Below are positions 1-9,023 of a DNA stretch of 64,000 bases, one piece after another. A program made the position numbers and the translations under genes. The number at the start of each line of letters is the position of its first letter. Position 1 is the first letter of the stretch. Source of the stretch: Novosphingobium sp. (lineage in GTDB: Bacteria > Pseudomonadota > Alphaproteobacteria > Sphingomonadales > Sphingomonadaceae); contig NZ_JAIXPP010000060.1 of NCBI RefSeq assembly GCF_027486195.1, forward strand, positions 1 through 64,000. The letters run 5' to 3'. The notes under the pieces were generated by a model that was given only the letters and a program-made list of their open reading frames with translations, was not told the DNA's origin and searched no databases.

Positions 1-339
1 AAGTCCTCGCGCATCATCAGCGATCCGATCAACCTGACGACGAACCCGAAAATGATCCCGGGTGCGACGATCCAGTACTGCATCGCGATCAGCAACGCCT
101 CGGGCAGCGCCACGGCGACTTCGATCACCGTGAACGACCCTATTCCGGCGAACCTGACGTTCGATTCGGCATTCGGCGTGAAGACCAACGGCACCGCGAC
201 GATCGTCAGCGGCGTGGCAACCTGCGCTGCCGATACGACCGGCACGGGCACGATGTCGTCCAACACGGTTGCCGGAACGCTGGCTTCGGTTGCCGGCGGC
301 GAAACCAAGACGGTGGTGTTCCAAGCCACGATCAATTGA
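1..339 (+). CDS. DUF11-like surface protein, C-terminal part (5' end outside window)
   Basis: The reading frame is open from base 1 and ends at a TGA at 337-339, so the start lies upstream of the window. The visible 112 residues are rich in Thr, Ser, Ala and Gly. They contain the pattern IQYCIAISNASGSATATSITVNDPIPANLTF, which resembles the DUF11 Ig-like repeat ('ITVxNxG...VtvtDplP'). DUF11 domains occur in exported, surface-associated bacterial proteins. The next gene is a giant DUF11/beta-barrel protein, so this is probably a secreted partner in the same surface locus. The full architecture and signal peptide cannot be seen. Confidence 0.7.
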   Translation, partial: KSSRIISDPINLTTNPKMIPGATIQYCIAISNASGSATATSITVNDPIPANLTFDSAFGVKTNGTATIVSGVATCAADTTGTGTMSSNTVAGTLASVAGGETKTVVFQATIN

Positions 340-390
340 GCGGGCCCTAGGAAGGCACCCCTCAAGAAATCGCACAAACCAGGACAGGCA

Positions 391-425
391 GGCGGCGGCA
401 ATCCCCGGGGGGGGTTGCCGCCGCC
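391..425 (+). terminator. GC-rich hairpin between the two DUF11 genes
   Basis: GGCGGCGGCAA (391-401) pairs perfectly with TTGCCGCCGCC (415-425) around a C/G-rich loop. A pyrimidine-rich stretch (CCACCCTCCTTTTG) follows rather than a clean T-run. It may be a weak terminator or an attenuator that lets part of the transcription through to the giant gene at 464. Confidence 0.5.
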
Positions 426-463
426 CCACCCTCCTTTTGTCTTGAAAATAAAGAACAAACGCC

Positions 464-3400
464 ATGTCGGCATTGCGGAACAGGATCTGGGCGACGGCCG
501 CGCTGCTTTTTGCAGCGCTGCTTATCGCGACCAGCGTTCCCGCCGCGGCGAAGACCATCACCAACACCGCCCATGCGCGCTGGAATCAGGGCGACGCCGA
601 ACTGACCGCGGACTCCAACGTGGTTTCATTCGATGTGGTGAAGGACAATCCCAAGATTTCGGTCCTGCCCCTGCCCGGCGGTGGCGACACTTTCACCATC
701 AACAGCGGACATTGCGGCACGGACACGCTGCCCGACGTCAAGGTTGACGTTGCCGGGGCCAATCCGGGCGATCCGGTCACAATCTCGAGCATCATCGTGG
801 GCCAGCCGGTGGTGTTCCGCCTCGTACTGGATCGCGCGTCGCTCAATCCCGCGCAGCTCGACACGGTCAAGGTGACCATCACTTCGGCGAGCGGCGACCG
901 CGAGCAGGTTACCATCAGCGAAACCGCCGCCGACAGCGGCGTGTTTTATGGCGCCATTCCGACCAGCGCGATCCCGCCGCAACCGAGGGATGGCGATTGC
1001 CGCCTCAGCATCTCGGGCGGTGACAAGGTCACCGTATCTTACAACGGCGCGAGCGGCGATGGTTCGGTCATCAAGACCGACGTCGACGTGCTTGCCGACC
1101 CCTATGGCCTTGTTTTCGATAGCGAAGATGCCGCCCCGATCGACGGCGCGCGGGTCACGCTGGTCGATGTCGCCACCGGCCAGCCGGCGCGGGTCTTTGC
1201 CGATGACGGTGTGACGAGCTGGCCTTCGACCATCGTCACCGGATCGGTGATCACCGATGGTGCCGGACGCACATGGCAGATGCCGGAGGGCGAATACCGC
1301 TTCCCGCTCGCCCCGCTTGGGACCTATCGGCTGGTCGTCGTCCCGCCCGAACCCTATACCGCGCCATCGTCGCTCACGCCGAAGAATTTTGCCGGCCTAA
1401 GGCGCCCCGATGGGGGCGATTTGGTTATTTTGCCAGCATCGTATGGTGAAAGTTTGGCACTTTCGAGCCCGGCGCCAGTCCGTGTCGACATACCGGTGGA
1501 CAGACCACCGGTTGCGGTCAGCCTCAGCAAAGTCGCCTCGCGCCAGATCGCCCAACCGGGCGATGCGGTGTTTTACACGATCACCGTGCGCAATACAGAC
1601 AAAGGGCGGGCAAAGCGGGGTGTCGTGCTGAGCGATACACCTTCCGCGAACCTGCGTCTGCGCGTCGCCACGATCCGGATTGATGGCGCGAAGGCCGCAA
1701 CGGACGCCGTGACGGTCGCGCCGGACGGCCGCACGATGACAATCGCGATCGGCACGATTGCGCCGGGCGCGACCCGCACCGTGACGTATGCCATGACCGT
1801 GCGCTCCGAGGCATCCGCAGGCAATGCACTTAACCGTATCGATGTGGTTGACGCTCGTGGATTAACCGCAACGGCGAGCGCGGCTGTCCGTATCGAACGC
1901 GACAACCTTGCTGCGACGATGACGCTGATCGGCCGTATCTCGCTGGGCAGCTGCGACGTGCCGAACACGCGCAGCGCGCCGCGCCCCGGCATCGGCGGGG
2001 TCCGCCTCGTGCTCGAAGATGGCAGCTTCGCGGTCACCGATGCGGAAGGGCGCTATCACTTCGAAGCGCTGATGCCCGGCACGCATGTCGTTGAAGCACA
2101 AGCGGTTACGCTGCCCAAGGGCGGCAAGTTCGTGGACTGCACGCGCTCCACCCGCAGCGCCGGCAGCGCATCCAGCCGCTTTGTGATCGGCCAGGGCGGC
2201 AGCCTCGTCGTGGCCAATTTCGCCGCCACCGTGCCTGCCGAGACGCTGGCAGCGGCAGCGGCAGCAGCGGCTGCCAAGCCCATCGCGGAAAGCGACCGCA
2301 CAGCAGCGGGCGGCGATACCGATTGGATTGCCAAGGGCGATGGCCCCAACGAGTTCGTCTTCCCGACAGCCGACTACAACCCGCGCGCGCCGACGACCCG
2401 CGTTGTGATCCGCCACCGCAAGGGGCAGACGGTGGCGCTCAAGATAGACGGCAAGCCGGTCGACAAGCTGGCGTTCGACGGCGCGCAGAGCTCGCCCGAA
2501 GGCTTTGCCATGAGCGTGTGGCGCGGCTTGCCCCTTCCCGGCGAGGACACCCGCTTCGATGCCGAAGTGCGCGATGCAAGCGGCAAGGTGGTGGAGACGC
2601 TGACACGTATCGTTCACTTCGGTGCGACGCCGGCGAAAGTCGAACTGGTGCTCGAACGCACCCACCTTGTGGCGGACGGCGCAACGCGGCCCGTGGTTGC
2701 GGTGCGCGTGCTCGATCGCACCGGCCGCCCGGTTCATGCGGGCATTTCCGGCCCGATCGCGCTCTCCGCGCCCTACGAAAGCGCGGCGGCGCTCGATGCC
2801 ATGCAGAGCCGCGTGCTGTCCGGCCTGGACCGCGCGCCGCCGACGTGGATCGTCAAGGGCGATGACGGCGTCGCGCTGATCGAGCTTGCGCCGACCATGG
2901 TCAGCGGCAGCCTCGACCTCACTTTCCAGTTCACCGACCGCGAAGTGAAGCGCAAGCAGGTGCTCGAAACCTGGGTCGTGCCGGGCGAAGCGAAATGGAC
3001 GCTCGTCGGCCTTGCCGAAGGCGCAGTGGGCGCGAAGACGATTGCCGATCACATGCAGCGGAGCGGCAAGTTCGACAGCGATCTGGGCAATCACGCCCGC
3101 GTGGCGTTCTATGCCAAGGGCCGGATCAAGGGCAAATGGCTGGCAACCGTGGCCTATGACAGCGCCAAGCAGCGCGCAGAGCAGCGCCTGCTCGGCGGGC
3201 TCGACCCCCGGGCCTACTACACCGTCTTCGCCGATGGATCGGATCGCCGCTTCGATGCCGCCAGCGTGAACAAGCTCTACGTCCGCATCGAGAGCGCCAA
3301 GGTGCGCGCGATGTTCGGCGATTTCGACACCGGCTTCGATCACACCCAGCTCGGCCGCTATCAACGCACGATGACCGGCGTGAAGGCCGAGGCGCGCTTC

Positions 3401-5581
3401 GGCAAGATGCGCACCGAAGCCTATGCCGCCAAGGTCGCCACCACGCACCGCCGCGACCAGATCCCCGGCGGCGGCATCAGCGGGCCCTATCGCCTCTCCA
3501 GCCGCGCGATCGTGCCCAACAGCGAAACAGTGACGATCGAAGTGCGCGACCGCTTCCGGTCTGAAGTCGTGGTTTCGAGCCAGGTGATGACGCGCTTCCT
3601 CGATTACGACATCGATCTGCTGGCAGGCACGATCACTTTCAAGCAGCCAGTGCTGAGCCGCGATGCCAACCTCAATCCGCAGCAGATCGTGGTCGACTAT
3701 GAAATCGACACGCTGAATGGCGGGGCATGGAATGCGGGTGCGCGCACGGAATGGCGCAACAAATCGGAGAAGGTGCGCCTCGGCGCGACCGCGATCAGCG
3801 ATGCATCGGCCAACACGGGCGCGGCGGTGATGCGCACCAATCTCGGCGCGGTGGATGCCAAGGTCTTTATCGGCACCAAGACCGAAGTGCGCGCCGAAGC
3901 GGCGATGAGCCATGCGACCGGCGGCAGCACCAAGGCTGCATGGCTGATCGAGGCCGAGCGCCATGACGCGCGGCTCGACGTGCTGGCCTATATCCGCTCG
4001 CTCGATGCCAATTTCGGCGTGGGGCAAGTGAGCATCGGTGAACTCGGCCGCCGCAAGATCGGCGTCGATACCCGCTACCGCCTGACCCAGAAGTGGCTGG
4101 TGAGTATGGCGGCGTGGCGCGACCAGTCGCTGATCGACGGTTCGCACCGCAGCGCGATCCAGCTGGGCACGACATGGAACTCGGCCGGCACCGAAATGCG
4201 GCTCGGCGTGGCGCGCTACAGCGAGACGCTTGCAGAGGGCGCCGCGGCGGGCCCCACCGGCGCGAAGGGCGGCAGCACTACGCTGATCGAGGCAGGCAGC
4301 ACCAAGCGCCTGTTCGACAACAAGCTGGAACTGAACGCAGCCGGTTCGATCTCGATCGGCAGCCGCGACGCGACCTCGTATCAGGCGCCGCGCTACCGGA
4401 TCGGTGTGCGCTATGCGATCACGCCCGATGTGCGCCTGATCAGCGATTACGAAATCGGAGCCGGCAGCCAGGGCGAGACGCGCACGCTGCGCGGCGGGCT
4501 GGAAGTTCAGCCGTGGACGGGCGCCAAGATCGCCACGGTGATCGGCCAGCAGGCGACCAAGGGCCTGGCCGCGACCGGCGAGCAGCAGGCGATCACCGAG
4601 CAAGGACGGCGCGCCTTCGCTGCCTACGGCCTCGCGCAGTCGCTGCCGATCAGCAAAGCCCTGACGCTCGATGCGACGATCGATGGCAACAAGGTGATCG
4701 GCGGCAAGAGCGCGCTCGCCACCAATGGCGGCACGGCGGTGGTCGGCGCGAGCAACCAGACCACGATTGCCGAGGACTTCACCGCCTACACGCTTGGCGC
4801 AACCTGGCGCTCGGGCCGCTGGAGCGCGACCGCGCGGGCCGAGCTGCGCGATGGCGAGCTTTCGAAGCGCAAGGGGCTCACCTTCGGCATGATCCGCCAG
4901 ATGGGCGAAGGCAGCGTGGTGGGCGGCGCGGTGACCTTCTCCACGATGCGCGATGCGAGCGGCGCGACGAGCGAAGTGGGCAGCGCGGCAATCTCGATCG
5001 CGCACCGCCCGGCGACCTCTGCCTTCGCATTCCTCAGCAAGTTCGAATTCCGCAGCGACCGCATTTCGGGCGTGACCGCCGCAAACGGCAATGGCACCGG
5101 CGCGGCGACGGACGGCACCGCGCTCACCGTCGATGGCAATGCCCGCTCGCGCCGGATCGTTGCCAGCTTCTCGGGCGATTGGGCACCCAATGGCCGGGTC
5201 GATGGGCAAATGGTCCAGCGCACGGAGCTCAGCGTGTTCGTCGCCGCGCGGCATAATCTCGATCGCTACCAGGGCTTTGACCTTGCCGGCACGACCGTGC
5301 TCGGCGGTGTCGATGCGCGGATCGGCATCGGCAAGCGCATCGAGGTTGGCGGCAGCGCCACGGTGCGCCGCAGCCTTTCCGATGGCACGACATCCTATGC
5401 GATCGGCCCGCAGATCGGCATCGTTCCGGCGGACAACGTGATGGTTGTGATCGGCTACAACCTGACCGGCTTCCGCGACCGCGATTTCGCCGCCGCGCGG
5501 AACACCTCCAAGGGCCTGTTCGCGACGATGCGGGTGAAGTTCGATTCGAACAGCCTCGCCGCGTTGGGCATCGGCCGGTAA
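464..5581 (+). CDS. giant outer-membrane protein with DUF11 and SdrD_B-like domains and C-terminal beta-barrel
   Basis: 1705 residues. A signal peptide is clear (ALLFAALLIATSVPAAA, cut near residue 29). A DUF11-like repeat begins around residue 348 (PVAVSLSKVASRQIAQPGDAVFYTITVRN). A prealbumin/SdrD_B-like fold follows around 509 (GIGGVRLVLEDGSFAVTDAEGRYHFEAL), then an Ala-rich linker. From about residue 846 the sequence alternates short hydrophobic and polar stretches with many Tyr/Arg, as in a large outer-membrane beta-barrel. It ends MRVKFDSNSLAALGIGR rather than in the usual terminal aromatic residue. No strong Shine-Dalgarno is seen before the ATG. The role is inferred: an outer-membrane translocator or anchor for the neighbouring exported proteins. 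The product is not recognised at gene level. Confidence 0.75.
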   Translation: MSALRNRIWATAALLFAALLIATSVPAAAKTITNTAHARWNQGDAELTADSNVVSFDVVKDNPKISVLPLPGGGDTFTINSGHCGTDTLPDVKVDVAGANPGDPVTISSIIVGQPVVFRLVLDRASLNPAQLDTVKVTITSASGDREQVTISETAADSGVFYGAIPTSAIPPQPRDGDCRLSISGGDKVTVSYNGASGDGSVIKTDVDVLADPYGLVFDSEDAAPIDGARVTLVDVATGQPARVFADDGVTSWPSTIVTGSVITDGAGRTWQMPEGEYRFPLAPLGTYRLVVVPPEPYTAPSSLTPKNFAGLRRPDGGDLVILPASYGESLALSSPAPVRVDIPVDRPPVAVSLSKVASRQIAQPGDAVFYTITVRNTDKGRAKRGVVLSDTPSANLRLRVATIRIDGAKAATDAVTVAPDGRTMTIAIGTIAPGATRTVTYAMTVRSEASAGNALNRIDVVDARGLTATASAAVRIERDNLAATMTLIGRISLGSCDVPNTRSAPRPGIGGVRLVLEDGSFAVTDAEGRYHFEALMPGTHVVEAQAVTLPKGGKFVDCTRSTRSAGSASSRFVIGQGGSLVVANFAATVPAETLAAAAAAAAAKPIAESDRTAAGGDTDWIAKGDGPNEFVFPTADYNPRAPTTRVVIRHRKGQTVALKIDGKPVDKLAFDGAQSSPEGFAMSVWRGLPLPGEDTRFDAEVRDASGKVVETLTRIVHFGATPAKVELVLERTHLVADGATRPVVAVRVLDRTGRPVHAGISGPIALSAPYESAAALDAMQSRVLSGLDRAPPTWIVKGDDGVALIELAPTMVSGSLDLTFQFTDREVKRKQVLETWVVPGEAKWTLVGLAEGAVGAKTIADHMQRSGKFDSDLGNHARVAFYAKGRIKGKWLATVAYDSAKQRAEQRLLGGLDPRAYYTVFADGSDRRFDAASVNKLYVRIESAKVRAMFGDFDTGFDHTQLGRYQRTMTGVKAEARFGKMRTEAYAAKVATTHRRDQIPGGGISGPYRLSSRAIVPNSETVTIEVRDRFRSEVVVSSQVMTRFLDYDIDLLAGTITFKQPVLSRDANLNPQQIVVDYEIDTLNGGAWNAGARTEWRNKSEKVRLGATAISDASANTGAAVMRTNLGAVDAKVFIGTKTEVRAEAAMSHATGGSTKAAWLIEAERHDARLDVLAYIRSLDANFGVGQVSIGELGRRKIGVDTRYRLTQKWLVSMAAWRDQSLIDGSHRSAIQLGTTWNSAGTEMRLGVARYSETLAEGAAAGPTGAKGGSTTLIEAGSTKRLFDNKLELNAAGSISIGSRDATSYQAPRYRIGVRYAITPDVRLISDYEIGAGSQGETRTLRGGLEVQPWTGAKIATVIGQQATKGLAATGEQQAITEQGRRAFAAYGLAQSLPISKALTLDATIDGNKVIGGKSALATNGGTAVVGASNQTTIAEDFTAYTLGATWRSGRWSATARAELRDGELSKRKGLTFGMIRQMGEGSVVGGAVTFSTMRDASGATSEVGSAAISIAHRPATSAFAFLSKFEFRSDRISGVTAANGNGTGAATDGTALTVDGNARSRRIVASFSGDWAPNGRVDGQMVQRTELSVFVAARHNLDRYQGFDLAGTTVLGGVDARIGIGKRIEVGGSATVRRSLSDGTTSYAIGPQIGIVPADNVMVVIGYNLTGFRDRDFAAARNTSKGLFATMRVKFDSNSLAALGIGR

Positions 5582-5709
5582 GTATCTCCGTTAACGAACT
5601 AACTTAGCATGTTCCAACCGGGGACTGCGCCTTCCCGCGTATTGCCGCCGTGCCGGTACAAGTTTATCAACCATATCCTCGCTCCTCGTTTTGCGCAGGA
5701 TTGGCTCGC

Positions 5710-6279
5710 TTGCACCGCGTTCGCATCGCCCCCCTGAACCGAACGATCCGCTGGATGGCGGCGGCCGTTCTGGGCGCGGGCCTTGCCGGTTTCTCGCCCC
5801 CTGCCCTCGCCGCTGCGCCTTCGGTCACGGTCAGCGCAGACCAGGCCTTGCGCTTTGGCAGCTTTTTTACCGATACGACCGGCACACGCACCGTTTCTGC
5901 AACCGGGTCGGTTACAGGTTCGGCCATCATTCCGCTTACAGGAACCTCACCCGGCCCGGCGCAGTTTACCGTCACCTACGATCGCGGTAACAATGCCAAC
6001 ACCAGCTATTCGCTGCTGATCGCGGTGCTGGTTCCCGGCACGGCGAGCCAGGTAAGCGGCGGGGTAACCGGCACCATCGCCAGCTTCGATACCGACCTGC
6101 CGGGCGTGAATGCCCTGCTCCCCGGCCAGACGGCGCAAGTGACACTGACGGGCTGCCAGCGCCGGATCTGCAGCCGCACGTTCCGCGTTGGCGGCACGCT
6201 GCAGGTCGCGCGCACCTCGGGCGGCGCGCAGCTTGCGATTCCAGTACCGATTGTCGTGACCCTGCTGGCCGAGTTGTGA
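5710..6279 (+). CDS. exported DUF4402-like protein
   Basis: 189 residues from a TTG start. TTG at 5710 is chosen because AGGA lies 9 bases upstream and the product then has a basic n-region before the hydrophobic core (RWMAAAVLGAGLAGFSPPALAAAP). The ORF opens at 5650, and ATG 5755 would remove all the N-terminal charge. The mature part (VSADQALRFGSFFTDTTGTRTVSATGSVTGS...) has the 'aLxFGsf...tgtvtv' layout of DUF4402 proteins. It differs from its neighbours by a Cys pair (GCQRRICSRTF). It is translationally coupled to the next gene through a TGATG junction. Likely a secreted structural or minor subunit. Confidence 0.7.
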   Translation: MHRVRIAPLNRTIRWMAAAVLGAGLAGFSPPALAAAPSVTVSADQALRFGSFFTDTTGTRTVSATGSVTGSAIIPLTGTSPGPAQFTVTYDRGNNANTSYSLLIAVLVPGTASQVSGGVTGTIASFDTDLPGVNALLPGQTAQVTLTGCQRRICSRTFRVGGTLQVARTSGGAQLAIPVPIVVTLLAEL

Positions 6280-6839
6280 TGCGCGGCCGGCTCCTTCTCG
6301 CGGCTTTCGCCGCCGTGATCGGAACCCCGGCGCTGGCGGCAAGCGGGCAAAGCGCCACGGCGCTGGGGCAAGCGCAGGCGGTGATCGTCATGCCCATCAT
6401 CGCCGTTTCGCTGAATGACCTCGATTTCGGCTCGCTCACGTCCTCGCGCACGGCCAGTGGGTCGGTCACCGTGGGGGCCGAAGGAGGCGCCACATACGCC
6501 GGGGGCACATCGCCGGCTTGCGCAGGCGGCGGTGCCTGCGCCGGAATCGCACCCGCCCGCTTTCTTGTGAGCGGCGAGGCCGGCCGCAGCTACACCGTGA
6601 GCGCGCCTGCCGCGATCACGGCGACCGGGACGCTCCTGGGCGGCGGAAGCGCCCCTGCCCTCGCCATCGATTCGCTGAGCGTGCATCTGGATAGCCATGC
6701 CGGCAGCGTGACCAGCATGGGCCAGCTTGATGACAAGGGCGAGGATCGCATCGGCGTCGGCGGCCGGCTCAACGTGCCCGCCGGCACCGCAGCGGCGCAC
6801 TACCGCGCCACGCTGACGATCATGGTCACCTACGGTTGA
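6279..6839 (+). CDS. exported DUF4402-like protein
   Basis: 186 residues. The ATG overlaps the previous stop (TGATG), implying coupled translation; the ORF track starts one codon earlier at a GTG. The signal peptide is MRGRLLLAAFAAVIGTPALAA. The mature part has SLNDLDFGSLTSSRTASGSVTVGAEGGATY, the DUF4402 pattern of a small beta-rich exported protein, and it ends in a typical beta-strand (YRATLTIMVTYG). It contains a Cys pair (SPACAGGGACAG) that could form a disulfide in the periplasm. Part of the tandem run of candidate fibre subunits that ends in a chaperone and usher. Confidence 0.75.
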   Translation: MRGRLLLAAFAAVIGTPALAASGQSATALGQAQAVIVMPIIAVSLNDLDFGSLTSSRTASGSVTVGAEGGATYAGGTSPACAGGGACAGIAPARFLVSGEAGRSYTVSAPAAITATGTLLGGGSAPALAIDSLSVHLDSHAGSVTSMGQLDDKGEDRIGVGGRLNVPAGTAAAHYRATLTIMVTYG

Positions 6840-6890
6840 CCGCGCGCCGTTGAGGCCGCTTGCGCCCCTTTTCGTGGCACTTACCTTTCA

Positions 6891-6910
6891 TTAACCATAC
6901 ATACTTAGGA
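6891..6910 (+). promoter_or_regulatory. shared upstream motif TTAACCAT-N5-CTTAGGA, copy 1
   Basis: TTAACCAT at 6891-6898, then CTTAGGA at 6904-6910, about 90 bases before the GTG at 6999. The same two words with the same spacing precede the gene at 7859. TTAACCAT is the 8-base form of the CtrA recognition site described in alphaproteobacteria, so CtrA-linked control is possible. The second word has no assigned factor. Confidence 0.5.
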
Positions 6911-6998
6911 ATTGTACGTATGAGGCCGCCGGGAAACCCCGGCCCCTCACGCCTCGCCGTATCTCCGGTGCGGGGCAAAGGGACCAGGAGTTTAACCG

Positions 6999-7496
6999 GT
7001 GAAGAGAGTTTTTCCCGCAGCGCTGATCACGCTTGCCACGGCGAGTCCGGCCTTTGCCGGATCGGGCAACACGTCGACAGCAACCGGCACGGCGACCGCG
7101 ACAATCGTCGCGCCGATCGTGCTGAACCATCCGGCTTCGGCCAGCCTCAATTTCGGCCGCTTCACGCGCGGCACCGGCGGCACTGTGACGGTGACGGCCA
7201 CCGGCACCGGCTCCGTCGGCAGTGACGTGACGTTCGTTCCCGGCTCGACCACCGCGGCCGACAACTTCACCGTTGCGGGGGATGCGAACCGTTCGTATTC
7301 GATCGGCACGACCGGCGGCACTGTGAGCTCGGCCGGAACCAACCTTGCCTTTACCACCACGCCCTCGGCCGTGACCGGCACGCTCAGCGGCACCGGTACC
7401 GGCAGCTTCACGGTTGGCGGTACGCTCACCGTCACGGGTACGGCCCCGACCGGCGCCTATACCGGCACCTATTCGGCAACCGTCGCCTACAACTGA
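6999..7496 (+). CDS. DUF4402 subunit-like protein, class A copy 1
   Basis: 165 residues from GTG, with AGGAG 8 bases upstream. The signal peptide is short (VKRVFPAALITLATASPAFAG). The mature domain is SGNTSTATGTATATIVAPIVLNHPASASLNFGRFTRGTGGTVTVTATGTGSVG, a DUF4402 fold made almost only of Thr, Ser, Gly, Ala and Val, with the terminal strand TYSATVAYN. It has no Cys. Two near-identical paralogues of exactly the same length lie at 7859 and 9417, with the same GTG start and leader spacing. Small, abundant, paralogous and followed by a chaperone/usher pair, it is a good candidate for a major fibre or surface-layer subunit; this is inference. Confidence 0.8.
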   Translation: MKRVFPAALITLATASPAFAGSGNTSTATGTATATIVAPIVLNHPASASLNFGRFTRGTGGTVTVTATGTGSVGSDVTFVPGSTTAADNFTVAGDANRSYSIGTTGGTVSSAGTNLAFTTTPSAVTGTLSGTGTGSFTVGGTLTVTGTAPTGAYTGTYSATVAYN

Positions 7497-7497
7497 T

Positions 7498-7536
7498 CCC
7501 CGCGCGGCAGTCCGCCTCGAAAGAGGCTGCGCGGGG
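7498..7536 (+). terminator. stem-loop after class A copy 1
   Basis: CCCCGCGC (7498-7505) pairs with GCGCGGGG (7529-7536), with an inner AGCCTCTTTC-like helix (CCTCGAAAGAGG). No T-run follows. It begins just past the stop codon, so it may protect the 3' end of an abundant subunit mRNA or stop transcription with factor help. Confidence 0.5.
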
Positions 7537-7858
7537 CGCAAAGGGTTAACGCGAAATCGGCATTTCTTACCTGGCGGCACGCGGTGGCGGAGCCGCCTGA
7601 TTTGCATCGCGGGTCGGCACTCGTTCAGCCAAATCATATTTGTTTTCAATTTAATAGCCAGCGACACGCGGCACCGGAAATCGAGTCGGCAGCGCAGAAT
7701 CTTTGCAAAAAGTTTCGCAGGCAAACGGTTTGTTAACCATCTTTCCTTAGGACATTTACCTATCAGGTCACGGGAAACCGAGAGCCCTGATGAAACCGCG
7801 TTTACCAGCTCCAAGACCGGGACGTTGCGGGGCGAAACTGAAATCAGGAGCATACGAC
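7537..7858 (+). promoter_or_regulatory. intergenic leader with motif copy 2 (TTAACCAT-N5-CTTAGGA at 7733-7752)
   Basis: A 320-base gap without a supported gene. It is AT-richer than the flanks in its middle (around 7620-7760). TTAACCAT at 7733-7740 and CTTAGGA at 7746-7752 repeat the arrangement seen at 6891-6910, 13 bases start to start. AGGAG at 7846-7850 is the ribosome site for the GTG at 7859. The in-frame ORF extension to 7790 is leader, not protein. Confidence 0.5.
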
Positions 7859-8356
7859 GTGAAGAAGATCATTCTCGCCACCATCGGCATCCTCGCCACG
7901 GCGACCCCCGCCTTCGCCGGTTCGGGCAACCAGTCGACCGCCACCGGTACCGCGACTGCGACCATCGTTTCGCCGATCGTGCTGACCCACCCGGCTTCGG
8001 CCAGCCTGAACTTCGGCCGCTTCACCACCGGCACCGGCGGCAGCGTGACCGTGACCGCCGCGGGCGTCGGCTCGGTCGGCAGCGACGTGACCTTCGTGCC
8101 CGGCTCGACCAATTCGGCTGACCAGTTCACCGTTGCGGGCGATGCCAGCCGCTCGTTCTCGATCACGACCACCGGCGGCAACGTGACCTCGGGCGCCACC
8201 AACCTCGCCTTCACCACCACGGCTTCGGCTGCGACGGCTTCGCTCAGCACCACCGGCACCGCCAGCTTCACCGTCGGCGGCACGCTGACCGTGACCGGCA
8301 CCGCGCCTGCAGGGGCCTACACCGGCACCTACTCCGCGACCGTCACCTACAACTGA
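7859..8356 (+). CDS. DUF4402 subunit-like protein, class A copy 2
   Basis: 165 residues from GTG 7859, with AGGAG 8 bases upstream; the longer ORF starting at 7790 would bury the signal peptide. VKKIILATIGILATATPAFAG is a clean signal peptide. The mature part (SGNQSTATGTATATIVSPIVLTHPASASLNFGRFTTGTGGSVTV) is nearly the same as the copies at 6999 and 9417. The DNA identity along the whole gene suggests recent duplication. It is followed by the class B gene at 8434. Candidate major subunit of the surface structure. Confidence 0.8.
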   Translation: MKKIILATIGILATATPAFAGSGNQSTATGTATATIVSPIVLTHPASASLNFGRFTTGTGGSVTVTAAGVGSVGSDVTFVPGSTNSADQFTVAGDASRSFSITTTGGNVTSGATNLAFTTTASAATASLSTTGTASFTVGGTLTVTGTAPAGAYTGTYSATVTYN

Positions 8357-8402
8357 GCCCGGGATTGCGCCGGCTGTCGTCTTAAGGGCGGCAGCCGGGC
8401 TC
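8355..8402 (+). terminator. stem-loop after class A copy 2
   Basis: GAGCCCGG starts inside the stop codon and pairs with CCGGGCTC (8395-8402); a nested GCCGGCTG/CAGCCGGGC pairing competes with it. No T-run. It lies between class A copy 2 and the class B gene and could set their relative expression. Confidence 0.45.
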
Positions 8403-8433
8403 TCGTCGCACAATATCCAGTCCAGGCCAGTTC

Positions 8434-8964
8434 ATGACCCTTCGCATCCGCCCCTTTCTGACCGCATTGACCGTGCTCGCCGCGCCGCTCCCGGCTGCGA
8501 ACCCGGCATTGGCGGCGCCTGGCGGAACAGCGACGATGACCGGAACGGCCAGCGCCACGGTGATCACCCCGATCAGCATCGTCGCCACAGCGCCCCTGCG
8601 CTTTGGCGTGATGGCCCGCCCCACTGCGGCGGGCACGGTAACCGTGAGCACGGCTGGAGTGGTCTCGACCAGCGGCGGCATGGTGGGCAACACCGCCATC
8701 GCCCAAGGCAGTTCGGGGCCCCAGGCCGGCAAATTCCGCGTGACCGGCGAACCTGGCCGCCAGTTCTTCGTGACCCTGCCGGCTGCAGCGACAGTGACAC
8801 GCAGCGGCGGATCGATGACGATCACCTTGTTCACCGTTGGCGCGCTGACCGGATCGCCGGTCGGCACACTCGACATCGCGGTAGGCGGCACGCTTGCCGT
8901 CGGCGCAGCGCAGACTGTCGGCACCTACAACGGCACCTATCAGATCACCGCTTCCTACAACTGA
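8434..8964 (+). CDS. DUF4402 subunit-like protein, class B copy 1
   Basis: 176 residues. Signal peptide MTLRIRPFLTALTVLAAPLPAANPALAA. The mature part starts APGGTATMTGTASATVITPISIVATAPLRFGVMARPTAAGTVTVS. The LRFGxMxRPTAAGTV segment is shared with the gene at 9987 but not with the class A copies, so these form a second subfamily. It ends in the usual strand (TYQITASYN... variant NGTYQITASYN). An intrinsic terminator follows at once (8994-9023), closing this transcription unit. Likely a minor or adaptor subunit paired with class A; inference. Confidence 0.78.
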   Translation: MTLRIRPFLTALTVLAAPLPAANPALAAPGGTATMTGTASATVITPISIVATAPLRFGVMARPTAAGTVTVSTAGVVSTSGGMVGNTAIAQGSSGPQAGKFRVTGEPGRQFFVTLPAAATVTRSGGSMTITLFTVGALTGSPVGTLDIAVGGTLAVGAAQTVGTYNGTYQITASYN

Positions 8965-8993
8965 CGCCGCGCGAAACGCGCTGCCTTCCCACC

Positions 8994-9023
8994 GCCCGCG
9001 CCGCATCGGCCGCGGGCTTTTTT
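8994..9023 (+). terminator. intrinsic terminator
   Basis: GCCCGCG (8994-9000) pairs with CGCGGGC (9011-9017), and six T residues follow directly (9018-9023). This is the only classical rho-independent terminator in the subunit cluster, and it separates 6999-8964 from the next A-B pair. Confidence 0.85.

Noticed and set aside
1862-5254. 1130-residue ORF on the minus strand
   Set aside because: It is the antisense shadow of the giant DUF11/barrel gene: composition is Arg/Ala/His-rich, with no domain or ribosome site.
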